The translations under genes and the position numbers were made by a program. From positions 124,001 through 188,000 of the forward strand of contig CAZOOK010000001.1 in the NCBI GenBank assembly GCA_964581385.1: DNA of 64,000 nt, given 5' to 3'. How positions within the stretch are numbered: position 1 is the stretch's first letter; each line of letters starts with the position of its first letter. Positions 49,317 to 59,485 of the stretch are shown here, in pieces. The notes under the pieces are model-generated. The model was not told where the DNA came from and did not search any database. It was given only the letters and a program-made list of their open reading frames with translations. The stretch is from CAZOOK01 sp964581385 (lineage in GTDB: Bacteria > Pseudomonadota > Gammaproteobacteria > Nevskiales > Nevskiaceae).

Positions 49317-50096
49317 ATGAGCGAACGCCAGATTATTCTCGATACCGAGACCACTGGACTCGAAGTCAATCTCGATCATCGCATCATCGAGATCGGCTGC
49401 GTCGAGCTGCGCAACCGGCGCGCGACCGGCAATACCTTCTGGAAATACATCAATCCCGAGCGCGCCATCGACGCAGGCGCGCAAGAAGTGCATGGCATCA
49501 GCGCGCAATTTCTCGCCGACAAGCCGCGCTTCGCGGACATCGCGCAGGCTTTATGGGATTATCTGGCGGGCGCGGAGCTGATCATTCACAACGCAGCCTT
49601 CGATATCGGTTTTTTAAATGCGGAATTCGCGCGCTGCGGTATTTTGCGGCGTCTCGAAGAGGCATGTCAGGTGCTGGATACTTTGCAACTCGCGCGGCGG
49701 TTGCATCCGGGCCAGAAGGCGAGCCTGGATGCCTTGTGCAAGCGTTACAGCGTCGACAATTCCGGTCGCGAGCTGCACGGCGCGTTGCTCGACGCCCAGT
49801 TGCTGGCGGATGTCTATCTGGCGATGACCGGTGGGCAGGGCGCGCTGGGGCTCGACGCCGCCGAGTCAGTTGAAACGAGCAGGTCGATGAGTGACGCTGC
49901 CGACGCCATCGACGCGCGGACGTTGCCGCCGCTGCGGGTGATCCGCGCCGACGAACTGGAGCTGGGATCGCACCGGGTTCGCTTGCAGGGCGTGTTGAAA
50001 AAAAGCGGTCGCTGCCTGTGGGCAGACGATCTGGCGGTGTCGCCGAGTTCCGGGGTTGAGGGAGGCATGCCTGCCAGCCATAAGGCGGCAGTCTGA
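49317..50096 (+). CDS. dnaQ: DNA polymerase III epsilon subunit (3'-5' proofreading exonuclease)
   Basis: A 259-residue DnaQ. Exonuclease motifs: ExoI as RQIILDTETTGLEVN (Asp-x-Glu), ExoII as LIIHNAAFDIGFLNAEF and ExoIII as HGALLDAQLLADVYLAMTGG with the His-x5-Asp pattern. The C-terminal 85 residues, after a Gly-rich linker near residue 173, should bind the alpha subunit. The start is ATG 49317, 27 bp after rnhA. A short GGGCCCG element-like stretch before it is too small to call. Confidence 0.95.
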   Translation: MSERQIILDTETTGLEVNLDHRIIEIGCVELRNRRATGNTFWKYINPERAIDAGAQEVHGISAQFLADKPRFADIAQALWDYLAGAELIIHNAAFDIGFLNAEFARCGILRRLEEACQVLDTLQLARRLHPGQKASLDALCKRYSVDNSGRELHGALLDAQLLADVYLAMTGGQGALGLDAAESVETSRSMSDAADAIDARTLPPLRVIRADELELGSHRVRLQGVLKKSGRCLWADDLAVSPSSGVEGGMPASHKAAV

Positions 50097-50161
50097 CGCG
50101 AAATTTAGTTGAAGATCAGGAGTTCCGGACGCGTATCACGGCCGTCCGGCAGAGGAAAATT

Positions 50162-51238
50162 ATGCAGAGCTGGAAATGGTTGGCAATGGCTGCGAGCTTG
50201 GGTGCGGGCTCGCTGGCGGCCGCGGCGCCGCTGGAGCCGCTGGGCGGTCCGTATGCGCCGTGCGTTCCCTGTAATACGCAGAGCCCGCCGCCGAAAAGTG
50301 ACACCGGCATCGACAAGGGCTTTTCGTTGCGGCTGCGTCCAATCGCTGGCTATTACAGCTCTAGCGGCGAATATTCGGCAACGCTTGGGAATATTCACGT
50401 CACTGGGACGGCGGCGGTTAGAGATTTAAGGAATGTGTCCTGCCAACAGCTTCAGCAGTTTCAACAAACACTTCAAAAACAGTTTCCAAAATTACAACTA
50501 CCTCCACCTGTGAATTGCAATTTCGTCTCTGCCTCCGTATCGGCAAGCGGTCCCATGCTCGGTGCGGAGTTTGGCGCGGACTATTCGTACGGACACTGGA
50601 AATTCAGTCTCGACCTCGATTATGCAAATGTTTCCACGAACTCCAGTGCACAAGGGCAATTCGTCAACACCGGCATGATTCCCACCGTGCACTACGCGGT
50701 ATCCCCAAAGTGGGACCTGTACGGTGGCTACCAGCAGCGATGGAAAGGGACCGGCGCGTTCAACGACAGTTACTATTCGGAACGCGGCGAACTGGTCGGA
50801 GTCCAGTACAGCGGGTTTCACATCACGCCCAAGTGGCGGGCGAAACTTGGCGGGTCATTCAATCTGTCCAGCATCAGCTTCGCGGGCGCTACACGCCAAC
50901 TCTTCGACCCGGCGAAAATTCCGCCTGTGGTGACTAATGAGAACGTGCCAGGATTACCGGTGCTGTACATCATGAACGTGCCGAGTATCAGTTCCAGCGG
51001 CAAGGGTTATCAGCTGAATCTGCAGATCGATTCGCCGAAAAGCCCGCACTCGGTCGGCATAAATTTCCGCCAGGTGTTCACCGACACCGGACAAGGCAGT
51101 TTCCACAGCATATTCTTGTTGACGGTACCAGAGTTTCCGACCCAGACGATCAAATTCGACGGGACCACTACTATGTCGGGCTCGTTTTCCGAGTACTACG
51201 CGCAGCTGTATTACCAGTACACCTTCGGCAAGCGCTAG
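50162..51238 (+). CDS. Outer-membrane beta-barrel protein, unknown role
   Basis: A 358-residue exported protein with a signal (MQSWKWLAMAASLGAGSLAA, cleavage near AAA). The mature part has alternating strands typical of a barrel: YSYGHWKFSLDLDYANVSTN, VHYAVSPKWDLYGGYQQRWK, GVQYSGFHITPKWRAKLGGS and YQLNLQIDSPKSPHSVGINF. It ends in YYAQLYYQYTFGKR, so the last strand has aromatic residues but no terminal Phe. A Cys-x-x-Cys pair (APCVPCN) follows the signal. It is convergent with the ArsR-methyltransferase gene with a 4-bp overlap. No family is recognised. Confidence 0.62.
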   Translation: MQSWKWLAMAASLGAGSLAAAAPLEPLGGPYAPCVPCNTQSPPPKSDTGIDKGFSLRLRPIAGYYSSSGEYSATLGNIHVTGTAAVRDLRNVSCQQLQQFQQTLQKQFPKLQLPPPVNCNFVSASVSASGPMLGAEFGADYSYGHWKFSLDLDYANVSTNSSAQGQFVNTGMIPTVHYAVSPKWDLYGGYQQRWKGTGAFNDSYYSERGELVGVQYSGFHITPKWRAKLGGSFNLSSISFAGATRQLFDPAKIPPVVTNENVPGLPVLYIMNVPSISSSGKGYQLNLQIDSPKSPHSVGINFRQVFTDTGQGSFHSIFLLTVPEFPTQTIKFDGTTTMSGSFSEYYAQLYYQYTFGKR

Positions 51239-52260
51239 CGCTGCTTGCGCTGTGCGATTGCGGTAACCACCTGGAAGTAAGGCGGTCGCGCTTCGCGCGA
51301 AGCCACGCGGCATGACAGCGTCGTGAGCCCGGCGGCCTTAACCCACTGTGCGAGCGTTGCCGGCGCCACGCCGAGATTGACGTGATCGTAGAGCTGTCGC
51401 GCGGCTTCGTGCCGGTGCTCCGCGAGTGTGGCGACGATCAGGCGTCCGCCGGGACGCAGCACTCGCGCGGCCTCGGCGATGACTTGCTCCGGATTGTGCG
51501 CATAGGGCAGTGCGTGCATTGCGAAAACGTGGTCGAACGCCGCAGTCGCGAATGGCAGGTGGTGCATGTCCGCGAGACAGAAACGCACATTCGCGTTGCC
51601 ATGCAGCCGCTTATGCGCTGCGCCGAGCACCGTGGCGCTGATGTCGGCGCAGGTGACCGTGCGCGAGCGGTCGGCGACGAGGTCGGCCAGCACACCATCA
51701 CCCGATGCAACGTCCAGCACGTCTCCCAGATCAAGGAGGCCGATCAAGGCGCGTGCGGTTGCTTCCCAGGTGCGTCCAGGCGAATAGTGCACTTCCATGC
51801 GGCCGGCAACCGATTCGGCCCAGGTTTTGCCGCTGCGGCGCGCAAGCAGAACTTGTTCGGCGCGTTCGCGATCGTGACTGAGCACGGGATCGTCGAGCTG
51901 CGCGCGCAGCTGCCGCCAGCGTTCGTCTCCCTCGACCGCCGAATATAAAGCCGCTGCGCCGACGCGTTCGACACGAGCGAGCCCAGCGCGTTTGAGCCGC
52001 GCGAGATGAGTGGAAACGCGGCTTTGAGCGAGACCGGTGATTTCGGTCAGTTCCGCGACCGACAGCGCGTGATGTTCGAGCAACGCGAGCAAACGCAGCC
52101 GGCTCGGATCGCCGAGTAGTCGGTAGAGCTGGGTACTCTGGCCAAGCGTGAGTTGCGTCAAGGCGGTCTGTAATATTGCGTGTTCGTCTGTCTGGCAAAG
52201 CCGAATCGTTTGCGGATCGGCAAGTGCGAATCCTGCCATGTCCGCGCAAACGCCGTTCAT
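51235..52260 (-). CDS. ArsR-type regulator fused to a SAM-dependent methyltransferase
   Basis: A 341-residue two-domain protein. Residues 40-115 form an ArsR winged helix: YRLLGDPSRLRLLALLEHHA, LSVAELTEITGLAQSRVSTH and LARLKRAGLARVERVGAAAL. Residues 160-341 form a class I methyltransferase with motif I LDVASGDGVLADLVADRS, LADMHHLPFATAAFDHVFAM and RVLRPGGRLIVATLAEHRH. No metal-binding Cys cluster is seen in the HTH. Such fusions may sense SAM or a methylated metabolite and often sit near methionine genes; here the neighbours are an outer-membrane protein and fadBA. It could regulate the divergent fadBA operon. Confidence 0.82.
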   Translation of the reverse strand: MNGVCADMAGFALADPQTIRLCQTDEHAILQTALTQLTLGQSTQLYRLLGDPSRLRLLALLEHHALSVAELTEITGLAQSRVSTHLARLKRAGLARVERVGAAALYSAVEGDERWRQLRAQLDDPVLSHDRERAEQVLLARRSGKTWAESVAGRMEVHYSPGRTWEATARALIGLLDLGDVLDVASGDGVLADLVADRSRTVTCADISATVLGAAHKRLHGNANVRFCLADMHHLPFATAAFDHVFAMHALPYAHNPEQVIAEAARVLRPGGRLIVATLAEHRHEAARQLYDHVNLGVAPATLAQWVKAAGLTTLSCRVASREARPPYFQVVTAIAQRKQR

Positions 52261-52427
52261 TTTTGATCACTGCTGACGCGAGGTTCCGCCGCCGTGATTG
52301 TCGACCCATACGCAGGCGTATAGAATCCGCAGTCCTATGTTTCGAGTCACTACGCCGGCTGCATCCGCGATGCGCGCGGCGCGCGGGACACTCGTCCGAA
52401 TTTTTACACCGAAGGAGCCGTAAATCC

Positions 52428-54578
<2,151 letters not shown>

Positions 54579-54628
54579 TTTGAACGCCGGCGTCCGTGGT
54601 GCGGACGCTGGCTGAACGGAGAATTGCG

Positions 54629-55789
54629 ATGACCGATGTCGTACTTGTTGATGCAGTCAGAACCCCGATGGGCCGCTCGAAAGGCGGCATGTTCCGCAAT
54701 GTGCGCGCGGAAAACCTCTCTGCGGAAATGATCAAGGCGCTTCTGGCGCGCAACCCGGCTGTCAACGTCAAGGAAATCGAGGACGTGATCTGGGGCTGTG
54801 TGACGCAGACGCTCGAACAGGGTTTCAATATTGCACGTCAGGCCGCGTTGCTGGCTGGCCTGCCGAACGAGATTTCCGCGCAGACCGTGAACCGCTTGTG
54901 CGGCTCATCAATGACGGCGATCCATTCCGCGTATAGCGCAATCAAAGCTGGCGTCGGCGATATCTATGTGTGCGGCGGTGTCGAGCATATGGGCCACGTC
55001 GGCATGGCGCACGGTTTCGACGGTAATCCGGAGCTGAGCCTGACCACCGCCAAGGCGGCGGCGATGATGGGTCTGACCGCTGAAATGCTGGCGACGATGT
55101 TCCAGATTTCGCGCAAGGCGCAGGATGAGTTTGCGCTGTCGTCGCACAAGAAGGCTTATGAGGCTTACAAGAGCGGCGCCACCAAGAACGAAATCGTGGC
55201 GATCGCCTGCCACGATGCCGATGGTGTTCCGGCCGTTGCCGATTTCGACGAAGTCGTGCGCTCTGACGCCAGCCTCGATGCGCTGCTGTCACTGAAGCCC
55301 GCGTTTAATCCGAAGGGGTCCGTTACCGCTGGCAACAGCTCGGCGCTTTCGGACGGCGCATCGGCGACACTCATCATGTCGGCCGATAAAGCGAAGTCGC
55401 TGGGCCTGAAGCCACTGGTGAAGATCCGTGCGATCGCGGCCGCCGGCTGTGAGCCTGCGATCATGGGCCGCGGACCGGTGCCGGCCACGCAGAAGGCGCT
55501 CAAGCGCGCCGGACTGACGCTGTCGGACATCGATTATTTTGAGCTCAACGAAGCCTTCGCAGCGCAAGCGCTGGCGGTATTAACCGAGCTGAAGATGCTC
55601 GATCGCATCGACCGCGTGAATCTTAAGGGTGGCGCCATTGCGCTCGGTCATCCGCTGGGTTGCTCTGGTTCACGCATCACCGGCGCGCTGGCGCACGTCC
55701 TTAACGAGAAGAACGCGCAGTTCGGCGTGGCGACCATGTGCATCGGCATGGGGCAGGGCGTCGCGACGGTGCTCGAACGCGTGCACTGA
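54629..55789 (+). CDS. fadA: 3-ketoacyl-CoA thiolase
   Basis: A 386-residue thiolase that removes acetyl-CoA from 3-ketoacyl-CoA. The nucleophile Cys is in TVNRLCGSSMTAIHSAYS (about residue 90). The C-terminal catalytic pair lies in LKGGAIALGHPLGCSGSRIT (His) and ATMCIGMGQGVATVLERV (Cys). ELNEAFAAQALAVL is also present. It starts MTDVVLVDAVRTPMGRSKGG, closely FadA-like. ATG 54629 is preferred to 54596. It forms an operon with fadB and is followed by a strong terminator. Confidence 0.94.
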   Translation: MTDVVLVDAVRTPMGRSKGGMFRNVRAENLSAEMIKALLARNPAVNVKEIEDVIWGCVTQTLEQGFNIARQAALLAGLPNEISAQTVNRLCGSSMTAIHSAYSAIKAGVGDIYVCGGVEHMGHVGMAHGFDGNPELSLTTAKAAAMMGLTAEMLATMFQISRKAQDEFALSSHKKAYEAYKSGATKNEIVAIACHDADGVPAVADFDEVVRSDASLDALLSLKPAFNPKGSVTAGNSSALSDGASATLIMSADKAKSLGLKPLVKIRAIAAAGCEPAIMGRGPVPATQKALKRAGLTLSDIDYFELNEAFAAQALAVLTELKMLDRIDRVNLKGGAIALGHPLGCSGSRITGALAHVLNEKNAQFGVATMCIGMGQGVATVLERVH

Positions 55790-55813
55790 GCCGACCCGAC
55801 CGATGGAATCCGA

Positions 55814-55840
55814 GGCCGGCCTGAAGAGGCCGGCCTTTTT
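55814..55840 (+). terminator. Intrinsic terminator of the fadBA operon
   Basis: GGCCGGCCT-GAAG-AGGCCGGCC makes a perfect 9-bp stem with a GAAG tetraloop, followed by five T, 25 nt past the fadA stop. Confidence 0.93.
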
Positions 55841-55908
55841 GTTGTTTTGCAGCTGGGCGCGGGTCGCCGTGGGTGCCGCGCTGCACCATCCGGCGCATGG
55901 CCGAGGGG

Positions 55909-55914
55909 TATAAT
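55909..55914 (+). promoter_or_regulatory. Candidate -10 box (TATAAT) of ilvE-hldE
   Basis: A perfect TATAAT follows GAGGGG 45 nt before the ilvE ATG, placing the predicted start of transcription near 55921. No close match to TTGACA lies 17 bp upstream. Its position right after the fadA terminator supports a new transcript beginning here. Confidence 0.5.
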
Positions 55915-55964
55915 CGCGCCGGCCGCAAAGCGGCCTGTTCGCTTTTTGAAATGAGGACGAAGCA

Positions 55965-56921
55965 ATGACGACGATGGCCGACCGTGACGGCTTTATCTGG
56001 TACGACGGTGAAATGGTGCCCTGGCGCGAGGCGACCACCCATGTTCTGACTTATACGCTGCACTACGGCGTCGGTTGCTTCGAAGGGGTCCGCGCCTATT
56101 CAACGCCCAAGGGCACTGCGATTTTCAGGCTTGAGGAACACACTAAGCGGCTGTTCAACTCGGCCAAGATCATCGGCATGAAGATTCCCTTCAGCCCGGA
56201 ACAGATCAATGCTGCGCAGCTCGAAGTGCTGCGCGCGAACAAGCTCAAGGAAGCCTATATCCGTCCGATGGTGTTCTATGGCGCCGAGGGCATGGGCCTG
56301 CGCGCCGATAATCTCAAGGTACATGTGATCGTTGCCGCATGGACCTGGGGTGCCTATCTTGGCGCCGACAATGTCGAACGCGGCATTCGCGTGCGTACCA
56401 GTTCGTATTCGCGCCACTACGTAAATGCTTCGCTGTGCCGTGCCAAGGCCAACGCGAATTACCTGAATTCGATGCTGGCGCTCAATGAAGCGCTGCGCGA
56501 TGGCTACGACGAAGCGGTGATGCTCGATCCCGAAGGCTACATCGCCGAAGGCAGCGCCGAGAATATCTTCCTTGTTCAGGACGGTGCGCTGCTGACACCC
56601 GATACAACCTCCGCCCTCGACGGCATCACCCGTCGCACGATCATCGAGCTCGCGCAGGAAGCGGGCATTCCGGTTAAAGAGCGCCGTCTGACGCGCGATG
56701 AGATGTATGTCGCCGACGAAGCGTTCTTTACCGGTACCGCCGCCGAGGTGATGCCAATCCGCGAGGTCGACAATCGCGTCGTCGGCGCCGGCCGCCGCGG
56801 TCCGATCACGCAGCGGCTGCAAGCGGCGTATCACGCGCAGGTGCGTGGTGAACGCGATACGCACGCCGAGTGGCTGGCGCTTATCAATGAGCCGGCCGCC
56901 GGCAAGAAAATGGCTTCCTGA
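55965..56921 (+). CDS. ilvE: Branched-chain amino-acid aminotransferase
   Basis: A 318-residue fold-IV PLP enzyme making valine, leucine and isoleucine from their keto acids. FIWYDGEMVPWREATTHVLT is the family start; YTLHYGVGCFEGVRAY carries the substrate residues; the PLP lysine is in LCRAKANANYLNSMLALNEA; and IAEGSAENIFLVQDGALLTP contacts the cofactor phosphate. GTAAEVMPIREVDNRVVG closes the site. Either ATG 55965 or 55974 could start it. The hldE gene follows after 30 bp. Confidence 0.94.
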   Translation: MTTMADRDGFIWYDGEMVPWREATTHVLTYTLHYGVGCFEGVRAYSTPKGTAIFRLEEHTKRLFNSAKIIGMKIPFSPEQINAAQLEVLRANKLKEAYIRPMVFYGAEGMGLRADNLKVHVIVAAWTWGAYLGADNVERGIRVRTSSYSRHYVNASLCRAKANANYLNSMLALNEALRDGYDEAVMLDPEGYIAEGSAENIFLVQDGALLTPDTTSALDGITRRTIIELAQEAGIPVKERRLTRDEMYVADEAFFTGTAAEVMPIREVDNRVVGAGRRGPITQRLQAAYHAQVRGERDTHAEWLALINEPAAGKKMAS

Positions 56922-56951
56922 TATCACCGCACGCGCGACTCGCAGGATCAC

Positions 56952-58391
56952 TTGATTACATCCATCCCCGACTTCGGCGTCGCCCGCGTGCTGGTCGCGG
57001 GCGATGTGATGCTGGATCGATATTGGCAAGGTCCGACCACGCGTATTTCGCCCGAGGCACCGGTGCCGGTGGTGCGCATCCAGAAGGACGAGACCCGTCC
57101 CGGCGGGGCGGCCAACGTGGCGGTGAATATCGCCGCGCTGGGTGGCGAAGCGCACTTGCTCGGTGTCGTCGGGCGTGACGAGGCCGCTGCGCGCTTGCGC
57201 AGCGCGCTGGCAGCGCAGCATGTGCGCGCGGATTTCATCGAAGCGGCGAAGCTGCCGACGATCACTAAGTTGCGGGTGCTGTCGCGCAATCAGCAGTTGA
57301 TCCGGCTCGATTTCGAGGAATCGCTGTCGATGATTGGCGCTTTCGATCGTGCCGCTTATCTGGCGCGTTTCCGTCTGGCGCTGGCGGACTGCGCGTGCGT
57401 GATTCTGTCTGACTATGGCAAGGGTACGCTGGCCGATGCGGTCGAGCTCATTTCCGCCGCGCGTGCCGCTGCCAAGCCGGTCCTGGTCGACCCCAAGGGC
57501 AGTGACTGGCGGCCTTATCGTGGTGCCACGCTGATCACACCCAACCTCGGTGAACTCGAAGCGGTCGTCGGCCGCTGTCCTGACGAGGCAACGATCGTCG
57601 CCAAGGGCGAGAAGCTGCGCGAGGAACTGGCGCTCGATGCGCTGCTGGTTACGCGCAGCGAGCAGGGCATGACCCTGCTTGTGCCTGGCCACTCACCGCT
57701 GCACCTGCCGGCCGAGGCGCGCGAAGTTTATGACGTGACTGGCGCCGGCGACACCGTGATCGCCACCTTCGGTGCTTCGCTCGCCGCCGGCCACGACTTC
57801 GCGCATGCCGCACGCATCGCCAATCTCGCCGCCGGCATCGTCGTCGCCAAGCTCGGCACGGCGACAGTGTCCACCACCGAACTCGTGCGCGCCGTGCGCC
57901 GCCAGCATGAGGACGATAGCGGTGTGCTCAGCGAGGAGCAGCTGCTCGAACGCGTCGCCGACGCGCGCGCGCAGGAGCAGGTCATCGTCATGACCAATGG
58001 CTGCTTCGACCTGCTGCATGTCGGCCATGTGCGCTACCTCGAGGCGGCGCGCAAGCTTGGCGATGTCCTGATCGTCGCGGTCAATGACGACACCTCGGTG
58101 CGCGGTCTCAAAGGACCGACGCGTCCGCTGAACAAGGTTGAAGACCGCATGCGTATGCTCGCCGCGCTCAAATGCGTGGACTGGGTCGTGCCTTTTGCCG
58201 AGGATACCCCTGCGCGCCTGATCTCAAAGGTGTTGCCGGATCTGCTGGTCAAGGGTGGCGATTACAAGCCCGAACAGGTTGCCGGTTATGACGCGGTGAC
58301 GAAGCACGGCGGACAGGTCGTGATCCTCGATTTTTACGAAGGCTACTCGACCACCGGTATCATTGAGCGCGCCCGCCGGCAGTCTGAGTAG
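56952..58391 (+). CDS. hldE: Bifunctional heptose 7-phosphate kinase / heptose 1-phosphate adenylyltransferase
   Basis: A 479-residue fused enzyme of ADP-heptose synthesis for the LPS core. The N-terminal PfkB-type kinase has VMLDRYWQGPTTRISPEAPV, VRIQKDETRPGGAANVAVNI and the anion-hole/base motif YDVTGAGDTVIATFGASLAA. The C-terminal nucleotidyltransferase has VIVMTNGCFDLLHVGHVRYL with the HxGH motif, and VNDDTSVRGLKGPTRPLN. Both sites look intact. The start is TTG 56952, aligned to the E. coli N terminus. Its presence implies a heptose-containing LPS. Confidence 0.95.
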   Translation: MITSIPDFGVARVLVAGDVMLDRYWQGPTTRISPEAPVPVVRIQKDETRPGGAANVAVNIAALGGEAHLLGVVGRDEAAARLRSALAAQHVRADFIEAAKLPTITKLRVLSRNQQLIRLDFEESLSMIGAFDRAAYLARFRLALADCACVILSDYGKGTLADAVELISAARAAAKPVLVDPKGSDWRPYRGATLITPNLGELEAVVGRCPDEATIVAKGEKLREELALDALLVTRSEQGMTLLVPGHSPLHLPAEAREVYDVTGAGDTVIATFGASLAAGHDFAHAARIANLAAGIVVAKLGTATVSTTELVRAVRRQHEDDSGVLSEEQLLERVADARAQEQVIVMTNGCFDLLHVGHVRYLEAARKLGDVLIVAVNDDTSVRGLKGPTRPLNKVEDRMRMLAALKCVDWVVPFAEDTPARLISKVLPDLLVKGGDYKPEQVAGYDAVTKHGGQVVILDFYEGYSTTGIIERARRQSE

Positions 58392-58573
58392 GTCTGTTCC
58401 GACGACGCTCAGCGTCTTCCTGGCTCCATTCGTCGCGCTTTTCTAAAGTCTCTGTCCCGTTGGCCGAATAGCCGGTCAGATGGGACCGCTCGTCTGCCGA
58501 TAGAAACTACGCGCGGTCACACGATTAGGCTAAACACACTAGACCCATGCATGCGCTCAGAACGGGGAGAGAA

Positions 58574-59428
58574 ATGAAACAACAGACGGCGGCGGTGGAA
58601 CAAAAGATCCTTCAGACGGTGCTGGACGGCGTCCGCTTCAATGCGGTCAAAATGCCGTCGCTGCCCGAAGTCGCAATGCGCGTGCGCGCCGCGGCATCGA
58701 ACCCGAATGTCACCGTCGATTTTCTCGCCGTCGAGATTGTTCGCGACGCGGCCCTGACCGCCCGCATCATTCGTGTCGCCAATAGCCCGCTGGTGCGCGC
58801 GCGTGCGGAAATCCGCTCGTTGCCGCAAGCGGTGCTGCGGCTTGGCATCGATTACGTGCGTGACTTGGTCACGGCGTTCGCGCTGGAAAATTCGTTCGAG
58901 CCGCGCAGCCCGGTGGTTAAGCGCGTGCTGCGCGAGATCTGGGCCAACAGCAAGGAAATGGCAGCCCTGTGCAGCGTCCTCGCACAGCGCTGCAAGAAGG
59001 TTCCTGCCGATCAAGCGCTGCTCGCCGGTCTGATGCATTCCATCGGCGCGCTGCCGCTGCTGGCAGCGGTGGATGAGCAGGCTGGCATGCAGATTGACCC
59101 GGCGGTACTGGCTACCATGATCGAAGAGATTCACGGCGATCTCGGCGGCACCATTCTGCGTGCCTGGCGCTTCCCGGAAGAGATTTCGCGGGTCCCGGAA
59201 CAGTATCGTGATCCCTGCCGTCCGCACGAAGGGCCGGCAGATCTGGTCGATGTGGTCGCCGTTGCGCACGTCATGATCAAGTTCGCAGGTGAACCCGACG
59301 CCCGCATGCCGCTGCTGGTCGGCATGGATGCGGTGAAGCGCCTTGGTCTGGAAAACGACGCTGATCTGCTCGCCAACCTGGTGAAGAGTGAGGAAGTGAC
59401 GCTGAACCGCAGCGCACTCGGCGGATAA
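58574..59428 (+). CDS. HDOD-domain signalling protein
   Basis: A roughly 284-residue protein with a single HDOD domain: KMPSLPEVAMRVRAAASNPN opens it, VEIVRDAALTARIIRVANSP carries the family's D-x-x-L-t-a-r-i-l-r pattern, and QAVLRLGIDYVRDLVTAFAL and ALLAGLMHSIGALPLLAAVD follow. The metal-binding His-Asp of true HD hydrolases is replaced, as usual for HDOD. Such proteins act in stress or signal responses by protein contact. ATG 58574 after GGGGAGAG is preferred to 58547. It stands alone before the convergent peptidase. Confidence 0.85.
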   Translation: MKQQTAAVEQKILQTVLDGVRFNAVKMPSLPEVAMRVRAAASNPNVTVDFLAVEIVRDAALTARIIRVANSPLVRARAEIRSLPQAVLRLGIDYVRDLVTAFALENSFEPRSPVVKRVLREIWANSKEMAALCSVLAQRCKKVPADQALLAGLMHSIGALPLLAAVDEQAGMQIDPAVLATMIEEIHGDLGGTILRAWRFPEEISRVPEQYRDPCRPHEGPADLVDVVAVAHVMIKFAGEPDARMPLLVGMDAVKRLGLENDADLLANLVKSEEVTLNRSALGG

Positions 59429-59485
59429 GACACCCTTTGGCGGCGCTCGCTGCGAGCGCCTAAACAAGCCTGCTAAACGGCCCCG

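Noticed and set aside
49296..49320. GGGCCCGATTAAAAC before dnaQ as a further MITE-family end
   Set aside because: Only about 10 bases agree and the TTTGATCGC block is missing, so chance is likely.
56100..57692. A 530-codon minus-strand frame opposite ilvE and hldE
   Set aside because: It is a shadow of two well-supported plus-strand enzymes.
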